Notes: a model not told the origin generated them from the sequence alone. A stretch of DNA of 64,000 nt from Alteromonas sp. RKMC-009 (GCF_003584565.2 NZ_CP031010.1:1736001-1800000); one strand, 5' to 3'; counted from the stretch's first letter, positions 27,755-38,038 are shown. Program-made: numbers and translations.

Positions 27755-29515
27755 TCAGCTAAGCAATTGCAGTTCAGCGTACTCCCTGTACAGCGTATCG
27801 TTTTCTATCAGTTCATCGTGTTTTCCGGTACTTACAACGTGTCCCTTATCCATTACGATGATCCGGTCAACATGTTTCACGGTGGCCAGCCTGTGAGCAA
27901 TGATAATGGTGGTGCGACCCTGCATCAGCTTATTCAGCGCCTCCTGAACCATTTTTTCACTGCGGGCATCCAGTGCGCTGGTTGCTTCATCAAGTAACAG
28001 TACTGGCCTGTTGGCCAGCAGGGCACGGGCAATGGCAATGCGCTGCTTCTGACCGCCGGACAACCTTACTCCCCGTTCTCCTAACTGGGTGTGATAACCT
28101 TTCTCCAGCTCTTCAATGAATTCGTGGGCAAATGCGGATTTAGCTGCTTTCCTGACCTGCTCATCGCTGGCTGACGGGCAACCGTAGCGAATATTTTCAA
28201 GTACACTGGTGGCAAAAACCACGGGCTCCTGAGTAACAATCGCGATCTGGCTTCTTAATGATTCCAGCGATAATGACGTTATAGGGGCTTCGTCCAGCAG
28301 AATGGTGCCTTTGCGCACATCATAAAAGCGAAGCAACAATTGAAACAGCGTCGTTTTTCCTGCTCCGCTGGCCCCTACCAGGGCAACCTTCTCGCCGGGA
28401 TTGACAGTTAAAGACAGTTGATTAAACAGGACGCCGCTGCCGGGGTAACAAAAAGTAATATTGTCAAAAATGATGGCTGGTGGTCCGGCCGTGTCATTAC
28501 TGAACTGTGTTATGCCCGGGGAAATGTCCGGCATCGTATGTAAAAGTTCCAGTAACCGTTCGCTGGCGCCGGCTCCACGTTGAACTTCGCCGATAACCTC
28601 GCTGATGGTTGCCACGCTGCCGCCGGCCATCACCGCATAGAATAAAAAGGCTGACAGTTCACCTGCCGTCATATCACCGGCAAACACTTGTCTGGCACCG
28701 AACCAGGCAATCAGGACGATAGCGCTGAGACTCAGCAGCATAATTAATCCAATCAGCATAGAACGGTAATGGATACGGCGTCCGGCGGTTTCCATAACGG
28801 CATCCACGCCGGCCTTGAACTGGGAGCGCTCTAAATCTGCTGCGTTGAACGCCTGTACAGTCATTATTTCATGTAAACTTTGATCAATATGCGCCCCCAA
28901 ATCTGCCACTCTGTCCTGACTCAGACGGGCGTAATGACGTACCTGAGGGGCAAGCAAACGGATGGGAACTAACACCGCCGGCACCGCCAGTAATACGCAC
29001 AAGGTCAGCACCGGGCTGGTAATGGTCATCAGCACCAGCGCGCCGGTGAAAGTGATAAAGGAGCGGATCGCCATCGACAGACTCATACCCACCACAGTTT
29101 GAATAATGGTTGTGTCGCTGGTGAAGCGGGAAATGACTTCTCCGGTGCGTAATTTTGCAAAGAAAGATGGTGGCAGGGTGAGCAAATGAGAAAATACGCT
29201 GATGCGTATATCGGCACTGATGCGTTCACCCAGCCAGGTCATCAGGTAAAAACGCACATAGGTTGCCAGGCTTGCCACCGCAGTAATCACAAGAACACCA
29301 ATAATTGCCCGGTTCAGCATGTCGGCATTATCGTTCATAAAACCCTGATCGACGGCCAGCTTAATTCCCTGACCCAGAAGCAGCCACGCGCCGGAGGCCA
29401 CCAGCAAGGCAATGATTGCGCCTGTTACCTGTATCCGGTAGCCCGCGAGCAGGGACCTGATCCATTTAACAACCTGCCAGGTGGTTGCCTTATTCTTTCC
29501 TTGTTCTGAAGTCAT
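27755..29515 (-). CDS. ABC exporter, fused membrane and ATPase domains (MsbA/LmrA-like)
   Basis: A 586-residue half-transporter that should act as a homodimer in the inner membrane. Six membrane helices fill about residues 25-310; the ATPase domain follows with Walker A GASGAGKTTL, signature LSGGQKQRIAIARALL, Walker B VLLLDEATSALD and the switch histidine in IIIAHRLATV. Substrate cannot be told; relatives export lipids, drugs or peptides. It lies 125 bases upstream of the RND pair on the same strand and may be expressed with it. Confidence 0.92.
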   Translation of the reverse strand: MTSEQGKNKATTWQVVKWIRSLLAGYRIQVTGAIIALLVASGAWLLLGQGIKLAVDQGFMNDNADMLNRAIIGVLVITAVASLATYVRFYLMTWLGERISADIRISVFSHLLTLPPSFFAKLRTGEVISRFTSDTTIIQTVVGMSLSMAIRSFITFTGALVLMTITSPVLTLCVLLAVPAVLVPIRLLAPQVRHYARLSQDRVADLGAHIDQSLHEIMTVQAFNAADLERSQFKAGVDAVMETAGRRIHYRSMLIGLIMLLSLSAIVLIAWFGARQVFAGDMTAGELSAFLFYAVMAGGSVATISEVIGEVQRGAGASERLLELLHTMPDISPGITQFSNDTAGPPAIIFDNITFCYPGSGVLFNQLSLTVNPGEKVALVGASGAGKTTLFQLLLRFYDVRKGTILLDEAPITSLSLESLRSQIAIVTQEPVVFATSVLENIRYGCPSASDEQVRKAAKSAFAHEFIEELEKGYHTQLGERGVRLSGGQKQRIAIARALLANRPVLLLDEATSALDARSEKMVQEALNKLMQGRTTIIIAHRLATVKHVDRIIVMDKGHVVSTGKHDELIENDTLYREYAELQLLS

Positions 29516-29746
29516 GCCGGTATCTCAAAAAAACACTGAACTTTTTATTTTACGCCACAGTTAACTATCAGGATTGCCGGATAAGACCACTTCGTCATTC
29601 AGCAAGACCAAAAACACAATAAATTTCTGACCCATAATTTGAATTTCACCGGAGATTGACCATAGTTAAACAACAGCAAAAGGTATTTTTAGTAGTCAGT
29701 CAGGTTCTGTGTTTGTTAAACAAGTGAACCGTCTCCGGGAGCCTCC

Positions 29747-30916
29747 ATGCAAAACAAAGCACTACTGGTGGATGATGTGGCCAATGTGCTCGATTCTTTC
29801 CGGCGCAATCTTCGGGGGCAACTTGCTTTTGATGTGGCAAACAGCGGTAAAGCGGCGCTGGCACTGATGGCAGAAAATCATTATGCCGTGCTTGTCACTG
29901 ACATGACTATGCCGGATATGAATGGCTTATCGCTGCTAAGGGAAGTAAAGCGTCTCTATCCCGACACGGTGAGAATAATGCTTACCGGTAACGGCGATCA
30001 GCAAACAGCCATAGATGCAGTGAACGAGGGGGATGTTTTCAGATTTCTCACCAAGCCCTGTTCTGTTGTTGAACTGAAGCGGGTTATAGAAGCCGGATTT
30101 CATCAACATAGTCTGATTATGGCAGAAAAGGGCCTGTTGAATCAGACAGTAAGAGGCATTGTCAGTGTTCTGGCTGAAGTCCTGGAACTGGTGAATCCGC
30201 AGGCTGCAGCACACAATGTACAGTTGAAAATGTACATGCTTCAGCTCGCAAGGGAACTGAAATTAAAACAAAGCTGGATGTTAGAACCCGTTGCTGAGTT
30301 ATCACAGTTGGGAACGATTGTATTGCCGGGCGTACTGGCCGACCAGTATGAAACCAGCAAGCTGACGGCGGCTGAAAATGAACTGATTGAGCAACACGCC
30401 AGTCTGGCCAGCGATTTACTGGAAAAAATTCCCCGCTTTGAAGCGGTAGCCAGGAACATCCGCTATCAGGACAAGTGCTTTAACGGGGAAGGTGTCCCCG
30501 CTGACGATGTACAAGGTGCAGACATTCCTTTCGGAGCGAGAATGCTTAAAGTGGTTAATGATTTTATCAGGGCACGGGAGACAGGCTTGTCCACGGTGGA
30601 CGCATTACGCCGTCTGGAAACAGATGCCCGCTGGTACGACGGCAAAATTTTGTCGGCTTTTACCCGAATGTTGCTGCGCAAATCCGATTTGATGTCTGTG
30701 CCGGTATCGTCCATTGAACCTGGTATGGTGATATCAGAAAAAATCGCGACCACTGCCGGAAAGCAACTGGCCAGAGAAGGGCAGGTAGTGACCACTACAC
30801 TCAAACAGATCCTCACTGTATGCATACAAAGTGGTGCGCTGAGTCCTGCACTGATGATCGGGGTGTATCTGGAAGATAACGGTGACGCCGGAAATGTGGA
30901 GGATATTGCAGTATGA
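29747..30916 (+). CDS. Response regulator with degenerate HD-GYP output domain
   Basis: The N-terminal receiver (1-120) is complete: VDD at residues 8-10, phospho-acceptor Asp52 in VTDMTMPDMNG and lysine in LTKPCS. The remaining region resembles HD-GYP c-di-GMP phosphodiesterases in outline (LSQLGTIVLPGVL, ENELIEQHASLASDLLEKIP, GADIPFGARMLKVVNDF), but the metal-binding HD is replaced by SQ and the HHE motif by RYQ. It therefore probably lacks phosphodiesterase activity and may bind a partner or c-di-GMP. It overlaps the next gene (ATGA), so it is coupled to the MHYT kinase. Confidence 0.82.
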   Translation: MQNKALLVDDVANVLDSFRRNLRGQLAFDVANSGKAALALMAENHYAVLVTDMTMPDMNGLSLLREVKRLYPDTVRIMLTGNGDQQTAIDAVNEGDVFRFLTKPCSVVELKRVIEAGFHQHSLIMAEKGLLNQTVRGIVSVLAEVLELVNPQAAAHNVQLKMYMLQLARELKLKQSWMLEPVAELSQLGTIVLPGVLADQYETSKLTAAENELIEQHASLASDLLEKIPRFEAVARNIRYQDKCFNGEGVPADDVQGADIPFGARMLKVVNDFIRARETGLSTVDALRRLETDARWYDGKILSAFTRMLLRKSDLMSVPVSSIEPGMVISEKIATTAGKQLAREGQVVTTTLKQILTVCIQSGALSPALMIGVYLEDNGDAGNVEDIAV

Positions 30917-32943
30917 CTTTCTGGAGGTTTATTACGCCGGAACCGGCGTTATATACGGAAGTAAACGGTCATTATAATCACTTTATTCTTTTCCTTTCTC
31001 TGCTCGTTTCTACGCTGGCGGCCTACTCGTTAATTGTTGTGTTAAAACGGATGTGGCAAACCGAATTATTGTCGACAAGACGTCAATGGAAGCGGTTTGG
31101 CAGTGTGACATTTGGGTTAGGGGTATGGGCGATGCACTTCACCGGCATGCTCGCCTTTATGTTACCTATCGGCATGTCATTTGATGTGGCATTGACCATG
31201 GTATCTATATTGCCACCCATTGTTGGCGCTTATATCGCTGCGAAACTCATAGCGACACAAGTATTCACCTTTACCAATATTCAACTGAGTTCACTGAGTC
31301 TGGCGATCGGGATAGGGGCAATGCATTACACAGGCATGGAAGCTATGGAGACTGAAGCTGCCATGACCTACGATTTTGGCTTCTTCTTACTCTCCATCCT
31401 TTGCGCCTGGCTGTTTGCGATGGTTGCCATTTACATGGTGATTTACATACAGCGTAAAAACATTCGCGGGCAATTAGGATTGGTGGGCTGTGCCATGGTG
31501 ATGGGCATGGCCATCGCAGGCATGCACTATGTGGCAATGTATGCGGTGCATTATTATTTGCCTGTAACATTTATTCCCTCAGAGACCGGGGGCCACGCTG
31601 AACCAGCCATTCTCGCACTGGCTATTACAACACTGGTGTTCGTCATTTTTGCAACAACGCTGCTGGGGTCAATTTTTGACAAGCGTTTACAGGCTGCTGA
31701 GCTTACAGCCAAAGTCAGTGCAGCCAGAGAGAAAGACATCGTTGAAAACCTGGCTGACGGCTTGCTGGTGGTCAATGAAAATGGCCGGATTACCGGCGTG
31801 AATACTGTCGGTCTCAGTTTGTTCGGATATAAAGATGCAGACCAGTTACGCAACGAAGATATTACAAAGATCCTGCCCGGATTCGATATCCGGCTGCTGA
31901 CAGGAGACGGTGAAGAAGGGAAGCAACAACACGTCATGCAACTGGACGGAAAACGGTCGGACGGCACTACCTTTCATTGCGAAATGAATTTTTCTCCTAT
32001 GACCGTGGTTGTGCAGAACATGCATCTCTTCAACGTGGTTATCCGTGATATCACCCAACGACTTATGCTGGAAGACCAGTTGCGGCAGGCGCAGAAAATG
32101 GAATCCATCGGCCAGCTTGCTGCCGGTATTGCTCATGAAATAAATACCCCTACGCAGTATGTGTCAGACAATATCTTCTTCTTAAAGGGCGCATCTGAAA
32201 CCGGCATTTCTGTGATGAAAACCGTTCATGCGCTTCTCAACAGTAAGGATGAAGGCGAACAGGCTGAAATAAGAGCAGAACTTGAAGCTCTGATGAAGGG
32301 TGAAGATATTGAGTTCCTTATTGACGAGATGCCAGTGGCGTTTGATCAGTCGGTTGAAGGTTTGCAGCGTATTGCAAAAATCGTCGGGGCGATGAAGTCT
32401 TTTTCCCATTCCGGTGACGAAAAAATGCATAAGGTCGACCTGAAAGAAGCGATCTCCTCAACTATTACCGTTGCGCGGGGGGAATGGCGTTATGTGGCCG
32501 ACCTCGAAGCGGAGTTTTCTGAAGACGTGCCGCTGGTGACCTGCAGCAGAGATGAAGTGAATCAGGTGGTACTCAACTTTATTGTCAATGCCGCCCACGC
32601 TGTAGAAGAAAAGTTTGGCCGTGAACGGATGGAAAAAGGTTTGATTCAGGTGCGTGTGTATCCTGCGGATGACACGGTGGTCATTGAGATTACCGATAAT
32701 GGAACAGGTATGAGTAAAGAGGTATGCAAACGCATTTTTGAACCGTTCTTTACGACCAAGCCGCCCGGTAAAGGAACAGGGCAGGGGCTTTCACTGGCCT
32801 ATGCAGTGATTATAGAAAAGCACAAAGGCCAGATATTAGTTAACAGTGAAATTGGACTGGGAACTACCTTTAAAATTGTTTTACCGGTGGAACACCCGCA
32901 GACCGTTGAAAGTGAGCTCAGTGATGAAAATACTCTTTGTTGA
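30913..32943 (+). CDS. MHYT-domain sensor histidine kinase with PAS domain
   Basis: A 676-residue membrane sensor kinase. The N-terminal MHYT domain spans about 20-260 with three characteristic motifs, MHFTGM, MHYTGM and MHYVAM, in a seven-helix region thought to sense oxygen, CO or NO through copper (known suggestion for the family). A PAS domain (about 275-385) precedes the kinase core with histidine box [16 protein letters not shown] box [17 protein letters not shown] and G boxes DNGTGM and [10 protein letters not shown]. It overlaps both the upstream regulator and the downstream regulator, an arrangement that makes the three a module. Confidence 0.9.
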   Translation: MTFWRFITPEPALYTEVNGHYNHFILFLSLLVSTLAAYSLIVVLKRMWQTELLSTRRQWKRFGSVTFGLGVWAMHFTGMLAFMLPIGMSFDVALTMVSILPPIVGAYIAAKLIATQVFTFTNIQLSSLSLAIGIGAMHYTGMEAMETEAAMTYDFGFFLLSILCAWLFAMVAIYMVIYIQRKNIRGQLGLVGCAMVMGMAIAGMHYVAMYAVHYYLPVTFIPSETGGHAEPAILALAITTLVFVIFATTLLGSIFDKRLQAAELTAKVSAAREKDIVENLADGLLVVNENGRITGVNTVGLSLFGYKDADQLRNEDITKILPGFDIRLLTGDGEEGKQQHVMQLDGKRSDGTTFHCEMNFSPMTVVVQNMHLFNVVIRDITQRLMLEDQLRQAQKMESIGQLAAGIAHEINTPTQYVSDNIFFLKGASETGISVMKTVHALLNSKDEGEQAEIRAELEALMKGEDIEFLIDEMPVAFDQSVEGLQRIAKIVGAMKSFSHSGDEKMHKVDLKEAISSTITVARGEWRYVADLEAEFSEDVPLVTCSRDEVNQVVLNFIVNAAHAVEEKFGRERMEKGLIQVRVYPADDTVVIEITDNGTGMSKEVCKRIFEPFFTTKPPGKGTGQGLSLAYAVIIEKHKGQILVNSEIGLGTTFKIVLPVEHPQTVESELSDENTLC

Positions 32944-33811
32944 TGATGAAAAAATGGTGCTCAACGGCCTTAAACGGGCGTTGTATCAGACCGGCTGGAA
33001 AATCAGTATTGCTGACTCGCCGCAAAAAGGGCTGGAGGCTATCGCGTCCGGTACGCCTGATGTGGTCATTACCGACATTATGATGCCGGTGATGAACGGT
33101 GTTGAATTTCTTGAGAAAGTGAGCGAAGGCAACCCGGTGATCAGTCGATTCGTGTTATCAGGCCAGGCGAATGAGAGTTTAATACTGCAGGGAAGTCAGG
33201 TGTCTCACTGCTGGTTTACAAAACCCTGTTCACATGGTTTGCTGACTCAGCATTTGCGTGCGGTTGAGGAAGTGAATCAGACATTTCCGGATAGTGCTGC
33301 TTGTCAGTCGATGGCAGCCAGTTCGCCTTTGTTTAATTCTTTTACCTTGCTTAAACAGTTCATGCAGTGCGTCAATTCCAATTTGTGCGAGCTCACAGCA
33401 TCTGCGCGGCCTGACATCAATGATAATATGAAAAAGGCCGTGTCTCTTTGTGGCGAACGTTTTTTCGGGCAGGGAGATTACAGTGATTTCAAAGATGCAT
33501 CATTGAAACTGACGCTGGGGGAGAGCCAGTTTTATGCGTTGTTGTTCACCGCTGAGTTAATGATGCGGCTGCCGGGTTTATTGGACGAACCTGCAGTTGG
33601 CGCTAAGCTGGAACAGGCACTTTCCCGGTGCAAAGACCATGCTACCCCCCTTAACGCACTGGTTCTGATGATCATGGCGTTGAAAGAGGATTTGCTGGCC
33701 GGTGTGACCATTCCGGCAAAAGTTTCACCCCGACAGGCATTGTTATTTATGCTGCATATGTGGAACTTACCTTACCCCATCATCCACACCGTATCGGAAA
33801 AGGTGTCCTGA
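32924..33811 (+). CDS. Response regulator with uncharacterised C-terminal domain
   Basis: A 295-residue protein: receiver domain 1-120 with VDDE at 6-9, Asp51 in ITDIMMPVMNG and lysine in WFTKPCSHG. The remaining 170 residues are helical and match no output domain I recognise (no DNA-binding helix-turn-helix, GGDEF or HD motif). The ATG at 32924 lies 20 bases inside the kinase gene; an in-frame start at 32846 would be wholly inside it. Likely receives phosphate from the MHYT kinase. Confidence 0.8.
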   Translation: MKILFVDDEKMVLNGLKRALYQTGWKISIADSPQKGLEAIASGTPDVVITDIMMPVMNGVEFLEKVSEGNPVISRFVLSGQANESLILQGSQVSHCWFTKPCSHGLLTQHLRAVEEVNQTFPDSAACQSMAASSPLFNSFTLLKQFMQCVNSNLCELTASARPDINDNMKKAVSLCGERFFGQGDYSDFKDASLKLTLGESQFYALLFTAELMMRLPGLLDEPAVGAKLEQALSRCKDHATPLNALVLMIMALKEDLLAGVTIPAKVSPRQALLFMLHMWNLPYPIIHTVSEKVS

Positions 33812-33833
33812 GGCGCTTTTTTCATCACTAAAC

Positions 33834-33861
33834 TTGCAATTAAAGCGTAGATCCGTATAAT
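33834..33861 (+). promoter_or_regulatory. rpsP operon promoter
   Basis: The -35 TTGCAA (33834-33839) and perfect -10 TATAAT (33856-33861) are 16 bases apart. The stretch right after the -10 is GC-rich (GCCGCGGCC), a discriminator typical of stringently controlled ribosomal promoters (inference). Confidence 0.8.
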
Positions 33862-33946
33862 GCCGCGGCCTTCTTGTTGGCGCTGATTTTTCAGTGCTTT
33901 CAACGAGGTAAGTTAACGGTAACGCTACAACGAGTTTGAGGCAACT

Positions 33947-34198
33947 ATGGTTACTATTCGTTTACAGCGTGGTGGCGCGAAAAAGCGTCCATTTTATCAA
34001 GTAGTTGTGGCTGACAGCAGCCGCGCAAGAAACGGTCGTTTCATCGAAAACGTCGGTTTCTTCAACCCAACTGCACAAGGTCAGGCAGAACGTCTGCGTT
34101 TAGATCTTGAGCGTGTTGAATACTGGGTTGGTGTTGGCGCGAGCTTATCTGAGCGCGTTAACAGCTTGGTAAAAGAAGCTAAAAAAGCGGCAGCGTAA
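33947..34198 (+). CDS. rpsP: 30S ribosomal protein S16
   Basis: Small-subunit protein S16, needed for 30S assembly. The 83-residue sequence opens with the family pattern [29 protein letters not shown] and contains [14 protein letters not shown]. It is first in the conserved rpsP-rimM-trmD-rplS operon, behind a strong promoter. Confidence 0.98.
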   Translation: MVTIRLQRGGAKKRPFYQVVVADSSRARNGRFIENVGFFNPTAQGQAERLRLDLERVEYWVGVGASLSERVNSLVKEAKKAAA

Positions 34199-34223
34199 GC
34201 TGTCCTTAATCTGGTAGGTAAAG

Positions 34224-34745
34224 ATGAGTCAAGCGTCTGACAAAGTGATTATTGGCAAGATCGGGGCATCGTATGGTGTGAAAGGTTGGGTCAAGATCAA
34301 CAGCTTTACTGATGTACCAGAAGGTATTTTTGACTATTCACCGTGGCAACTCAGTGATGGTAAAGAATACCGGATTGATCAGTGGCGACCCCACGGTAAA
34401 AGTCTGGTGGCGAAAGTTGTCGGTGTAGAGAGTCGTGATGACGCAGAGCGCATCAAGAATCTGGACATCGCAATTAACGAAAACCAGTTACCTGAACTTG
34501 GTGAAGGTGAATTTTACTGGCGGGAGCTCACCGGCATGCAGGTCGTAACTACGCAAGGTTACGATTTGGGTGTGGTGAAAGATGTGTTTAACACTGGCGC
34601 AAATGACGTTTTGCAGGTCCGCGCCAAAGTGAATGACGCATTTGGTCAAAAAGAAAGATTATTGCCGTATGTGATGGACTCCGTCATTAAATCGGTAGAT
34701 AAGGCTGCAAGTGTGATTACGGTAGACTGGGATCCGGGGTTCTAG
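34224..34745 (+). CDS. rimM: 16S rRNA processing protein RimM
   Basis: RimM helps mature the 30S head and binds S19. The 173-residue protein has the N-terminal barrel starting [21 protein letters not shown] and the C-terminal PRC-barrel with [15 protein letters not shown] and [14 protein letters not shown]. It lies 25 bases after rpsP, and its stop shares one base with the trmD GTG start. Confidence 0.96.
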   Translation: MSQASDKVIIGKIGASYGVKGWVKINSFTDVPEGIFDYSPWQLSDGKEYRIDQWRPHGKSLVAKVVGVESRDDAERIKNLDIAINENQLPELGEGEFYWRELTGMQVVTTQGYDLGVVKDVFNTGANDVLQVRAKVNDAFGQKERLLPYVMDSVIKSVDKAASVITVDWDPGF

Positions 34746-35506
34746 TGACTGCGGAGAAATGGTTCGGCGTTATCAGTTTGTTTCCTGATATGTTCGCACC
34801 CTTCATGCAACAAGGCGTTGTGGGACGGGCTGTGAAATCAGGCATTCTGGAGGTCGACATGTTTAACCCACGTGATTACACGCACGATCGTCATCGTACC
34901 GTCGATGATCGCCCTTATGGCGGTGGTCCGGGGATGTTGATGATGGTGAAGCCTTTAACTGACGCCATCGCCGCGGCAAAACAAGCCGGCGGTGAACATG
35001 CAAAGGTGATTTACTTATCACCACAGGGTAAAAAGCTGGATCAGGCAGGGGTTAAACGCCTTGCCACTAACGATCGCATGATATTTATCTGCGGACGTTA
35101 TGAAGGAATCGATGAGCGCGTCATTGAGGCCCATGTTGACGAAGAATGGTCAGTAGGGGATTACGTGCTAAGCGGCGGCGAACTGCCAGCGCTTGTGCTC
35201 ATGGATGCGGTAGCCAGAATGGTTCCGGGTGTACTCGGTCATCAGGCTTCTGCCATTGAAGATTCTTTCACCGACGGGTTACTGGATTGTCCGCATTATA
35301 CGCGGCCTGAAGTACTCGACGGTAAAGCGGTTCCTCCTGTGTTGTTGAGCGGTGATCACGAAAAAATCAGACAGTGGCGACAGATGCAATCGCTGGGCAG
35401 AACCTGGCAGCGTCGCCCCGAGTTATTAAACCACCTAGCTCTGACTGAGGAGCAGCAGCGTCTTCTTGAAGTATTCAAGTCGCAGTTGCAGCAAGATGAC
35501 AGTTAA
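34745..35506 (+). CDS. trmD: tRNA (guanine-37-N1) methyltransferase TrmD
   Basis: TrmD methylates G37 next to the anticodon using S-adenosylmethionine and prevents frameshifting. The 253-residue protein has the knotted SPOUT fold motifs [29 protein letters not shown] and [30 protein letters not shown]. It starts with GTG overlapping the rimM stop (TAGTG). Confidence 0.98.
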   Translation: MTAEKWFGVISLFPDMFAPFMQQGVVGRAVKSGILEVDMFNPRDYTHDRHRTVDDRPYGGGPGMLMMVKPLTDAIAAAKQAGGEHAKVIYLSPQGKKLDQAGVKRLATNDRMIFICGRYEGIDERVIEAHVDEEWSVGDYVLSGGELPALVLMDAVARMVPGVLGHQASAIEDSFTDGLLDCPHYTRPEVLDGKAVPPVLLSGDHEKIRQWRQMQSLGRTWQRRPELLNHLALTEEQQRLLEVFKSQLQQDDS

Positions 35507-35524
35507 CTAGGACGAGAGGATATG

Positions 35525-35884
35525 ATGAGCAAAGTCAGTCAAGATATCATCAAGAAAATTGAGCAAGCACAGCTCAAAGCTGATGTTCCTGCATTTGGTC
35601 CAGGTGACACAGTAGTAGTAAAAGTTCGCGTTACTGAAGGTGACAAAGAGCGTCTTCAGGCGTACGAAGGTGTTGTTATCGCTAAGCGTAACCGTGGTCT
35701 TCACTCGTCTTTTACCGTACGTAAAATTTCAAGCGGCGAAGGCGTAGAGCGTGTGTTCCAAACACACAGCCCGGCGGTTTCTTCTATTGAAGTTAAACGT
35801 CGTGGTGCAGTTCGTCGTGCTAAGCTTTACTATCTGCGTGAGCGTTCAGGTAAATCTGCACGTATCAAAGAGAAGCTTAACTAA
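35525..35884 (+). CDS. rplS: 50S ribosomal protein L19
   Basis: Large-subunit protein L19, at the subunit interface. The 119-residue sequence shows [33 protein letters not shown] and the basic tail [16 protein letters not shown]. Two adjacent ATGs are possible (35522 and 35525); I take the second because GAGAGGA ends only one base before the first. It closes the operon before a terminator. Confidence 0.97.
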   Translation: MSKVSQDIIKKIEQAQLKADVPAFGPGDTVVVKVRVTEGDKERLQAYEGVVIAKRNRGLHSSFTVRKISSGEGVERVFQTHSPAVSSIEVKRRGAVRRAKLYYLRERSGKSARIKEKLN

Positions 35885-35916
35885 GATTACTAATCCTTGC
35901 GTTACTGTTAACTATG

Positions 35917-35945
35917 AAAAAGCCCGCTTTAAGCGGGCTTTTTTG
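35917..35945 (+). terminator. Terminator of the rpsP-rplS operon
   Basis: Stem AAAAAGCCCGCTT / AAGCGGGCTTTTT with a T run, 33 bases after rplS. It also lies beyond the convergent response-regulator gene and may serve both strands. Confidence 0.92.
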
Positions 35946-35963
35946 TGTCTTCTGAAAAAACCT

Positions 35964-36575
35964 TTACAGCCAGCCTTTCTGTTCTGCGATTCTGGCTGCA
36001 TCAACACGGTTTGTTGCCCCGAGTTTGGCAATGGACTCTGAGAGATAATTTCGAATCGTGCCTTCTGACAGAAATAACTGAGATGCAATTTCTTTGGTTT
36101 TTAATCCGTCGCTGGCGAGTTTCAGCGCCTTACGCTCCTTTTCAGACAGGGGGTTATTGTCATCTAATGCCAGTAAAGCCAGCTCAGGATCAATGACACG
36201 TTCTCCACGATTGATTTTCCTTAACGCTGAGATAAGATAATCACTGTCAGATTCTTTTAAAATAAAGCCTTTTGCACCAAGCTGCATAGCCCGTTTAATA
36301 TAACCGGGTTTAGAAAATGTCGTCATAAATACCACAGTGCCGGCAAAACCTGAGTCCTGTAACTTACGGGCCATGTCCAGGCCACTCAGATTTGGCATTT
36401 CGATGTCAGACAAAATCATATCCGGATGAGGATTGTTACTAAGCCATGAGATGGCAGCTTCCCCGTCCACACACTTTCCGGTGACTGTGATGTCATCTTC
36501 CAGATCCAGTAAACTGGCGATAGCATCCCGCACCAGTGACTGGTCCTCGACAATGAGTAACGAAATAGCCTGCAT
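35964..36575 (-). CDS. NarL/DesR-type response regulator
   Basis: A 203-residue transcription regulator. Receiver domain 1-120 has VED at 9-11, Asp57 in LSDIEMP and lysine in ILKESD; the C-terminal LuxR-type helix-turn-helix (about 140-200) reads LSEKERKALKLASDGLKTKEIASQLFLSEGTIRNYLS. Its start is two bases after the stop of the kinase gene, so the two are a cognate pair. Targets are unknown; repeated TGTCA half-sites upstream of the SMR gene are a candidate for autoregulation. Confidence 0.92.
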   Translation of the reverse strand: MQAISLLIVEDQSLVRDAIASLLDLEDDITVTGKCVDGEAAISWLSNNPHPDMILSDIEMPNLSGLDMARKLQDSGFAGTVVFMTTFSKPGYIKRAMQLGAKGFILKESDSDYLISALRKINRGERVIDPELALLALDDNNPLSEKERKALKLASDGLKTKEIASQLFLSEGTIRNYLSESIAKLGATNRVDAARIAEQKGWL

Positions 36576-36577
36576 AG

Positions 36578-37675
36578 TTATTCTCCGGTGTGTAAGGTCA
36601 GTCTGACCCTTGTTGCGTCGCCACTCGTTATCGACATCTCTGCACCTATTAAGCCGGCGCGTTCTCTGATGCCAGTCAGTCCATTTCCCGAATCAATAAC
36701 CGCATGCTTACCATTATCTTCAATCGTTATCGCTAACATTCCGTTTTCCCGCAGGGCTGAAAGACTCACAAGATTCCCCTTGCTGTGCCGCAAAATATTG
36801 GTAAATACTTCTTTTACGACCAGCGCGAGATGAGATTCTTGCAAGGCGCTGAGACCGCTAAATGCATCGTCGTGAACAGAGGCGTTGACTGCAAAGCCCA
36901 GTTCAGAGAGTGCGCGGGTGTTTTTGGTAATTTCTTCCGAAACGCTGAGTTTTTTCAGGTCGCTGACTGCATGACGGATCTCGCTTAAAAGAGACTGAGA
37001 AAGATGTGCAAGCGCTTTTACTTCCCGGTGTGCTTCCTGCGTGCGGCCTTTTTCGATGAGTTTCCCCGCTAACTGTGCTTTCAGTGACATGCTGCTTAGT
37101 GCGTGGCCGGCAATGTCATGGAGGTCACGGCCAATGCGTTCCCTTTCTGCAATAGCACTGAGCGCACTCAGTGACTCTGCGTGTCTGGCATCTTTGAGCT
37201 GGCTCCAGGTTTCCTTACGTTCCATTACGCCAAAGCAAAAAAGTACAAGCAGGTTAATTAATGAAGCGAGAAAAAATAGCAGGTGATCATCAAACCAGAA
37301 TAATTGTAAGCCTGTTAAGGACAAACCGGTAAACAGTACAAATGCGATACCGGCGGAAACCGGGTAGTAGTAGCCGGCAATATATGCAATAAAGCCAAAT
37401 AGTACAGACGCTCCCGGATTGTAAAAGCTGATGGTAAATGACAGGGCCGTCAAAGCCGACAAAGGCAGGGGCAGGGTAGAGAGCTTGCAGTGAATGGCAA
37501 GCAGATACAGAGCCACAAACAGAATGTATCCGCAGCCAAAGATCACTAACTCCCGGGGAGCAACTGATTCAGCATAAAAAAGAGGGACAAAATAAGATAA
37601 CGAGAAAATTAATGAACTGTAAGACCATTTTTTCTTGGATCCTTCCGACAGTAACGGTAGCTGAGCAGCATGCAT
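36578..37675 (-). CDS. DesK-type sensor histidine kinase
   Basis: A 365-residue kinase with about five membrane helices in residues 20-150, almost no periplasmic domain, a HisKA_3 phospho-acceptor motif ERIGRDLHDIAGHALSSM (histidine near 184) and a HATPase domain ending DSGNGLTGIRERAGLIGAEM. This layout resembles DesK, a membrane-fluidity sensor in Bacillus, though many relatives sense other membrane stresses. It lies 18 bases after the SMR pump gene, with AAGGAAGGA before its ATG, and should share its transcript. Confidence 0.9.
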   Translation of the reverse strand: MHAAQLPLLSEGSKKKWSYSSLIFSLSYFVPLFYAESVAPRELVIFGCGYILFVALYLLAIHCKLSTLPLPLSALTALSFTISFYNPGASVLFGFIAYIAGYYYPVSAGIAFVLFTGLSLTGLQLFWFDDHLLFFLASLINLLVLFCFGVMERKETWSQLKDARHAESLSALSAIAERERIGRDLHDIAGHALSSMSLKAQLAGKLIEKGRTQEAHREVKALAHLSQSLLSEIRHAVSDLKKLSVSEEITKNTRALSELGFAVNASVHDDAFSGLSALQESHLALVVKEVFTNILRHSKGNLVSLSALRENGMLAITIEDNGKHAVIDSGNGLTGIRERAGLIGAEMSITSGDATRVRLTLHTGE

Positions 37676-37693
37676 AACTGATGAATTCCTTCC

Positions 37694-38023
37694 TTATTGG
37701 AATACGACGGCAGATTTGCTGGTAATTAATAGTGTACCCGAAAGTATGAGCACTATTCCCGCAACAGCGTAAGTGTCGAATTTTTGGTTCCAAAATACAA
37801 CTGACGCGGTGACAATAAGCGCAATGCCCATTCCCGACCATATTGCATAGGCGACACCAATACCCATATTTTTTAATACGGCCGCAAATATCATTCCTGA
37901 GATTGCATAAAGAGCAATTGACGCAGAGCCATAATGCCATTTTTCCCAGCCGTCCGACATTTTTAAACAAAGTGTGGCAGCAACTTCTGTGAAAATGGCG
38001 CAAGCAAGTAATACATAAATCAT
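37694..38023 (-). CDS. Small multidrug resistance (SMR) efflux protein, EmrE/QacE-like
   Basis: A 109-residue, four-helix proton/drug antiporter. The essential membrane glutamate is present in IFTEVAATLCLKMS, and GIGVAYAIWSGMGIALI matches the EmrE helix-3 signature closely, pointing to quaternary cations rather than guanidinium. The ATG at 38023 has AAGGAGAA upstream; the longer frame to 38086 reads through a hairpin and is rejected. First gene of an apparent operon with the DesK/DesR-like pair, so the pair may control it. Confidence 0.92.
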   Translation of the reverse strand: MIYVLLACAIFTEVAATLCLKMSDGWEKWHYGSASIALYAISGMIFAAVLKNMGIGVAYAIWSGMGIALIVTASVVFWNQKFDTYAVAGIVLILSGTLLITSKSAVVFQ

Positions 38024-38038
38024 GGTGTTCTCCTTATT

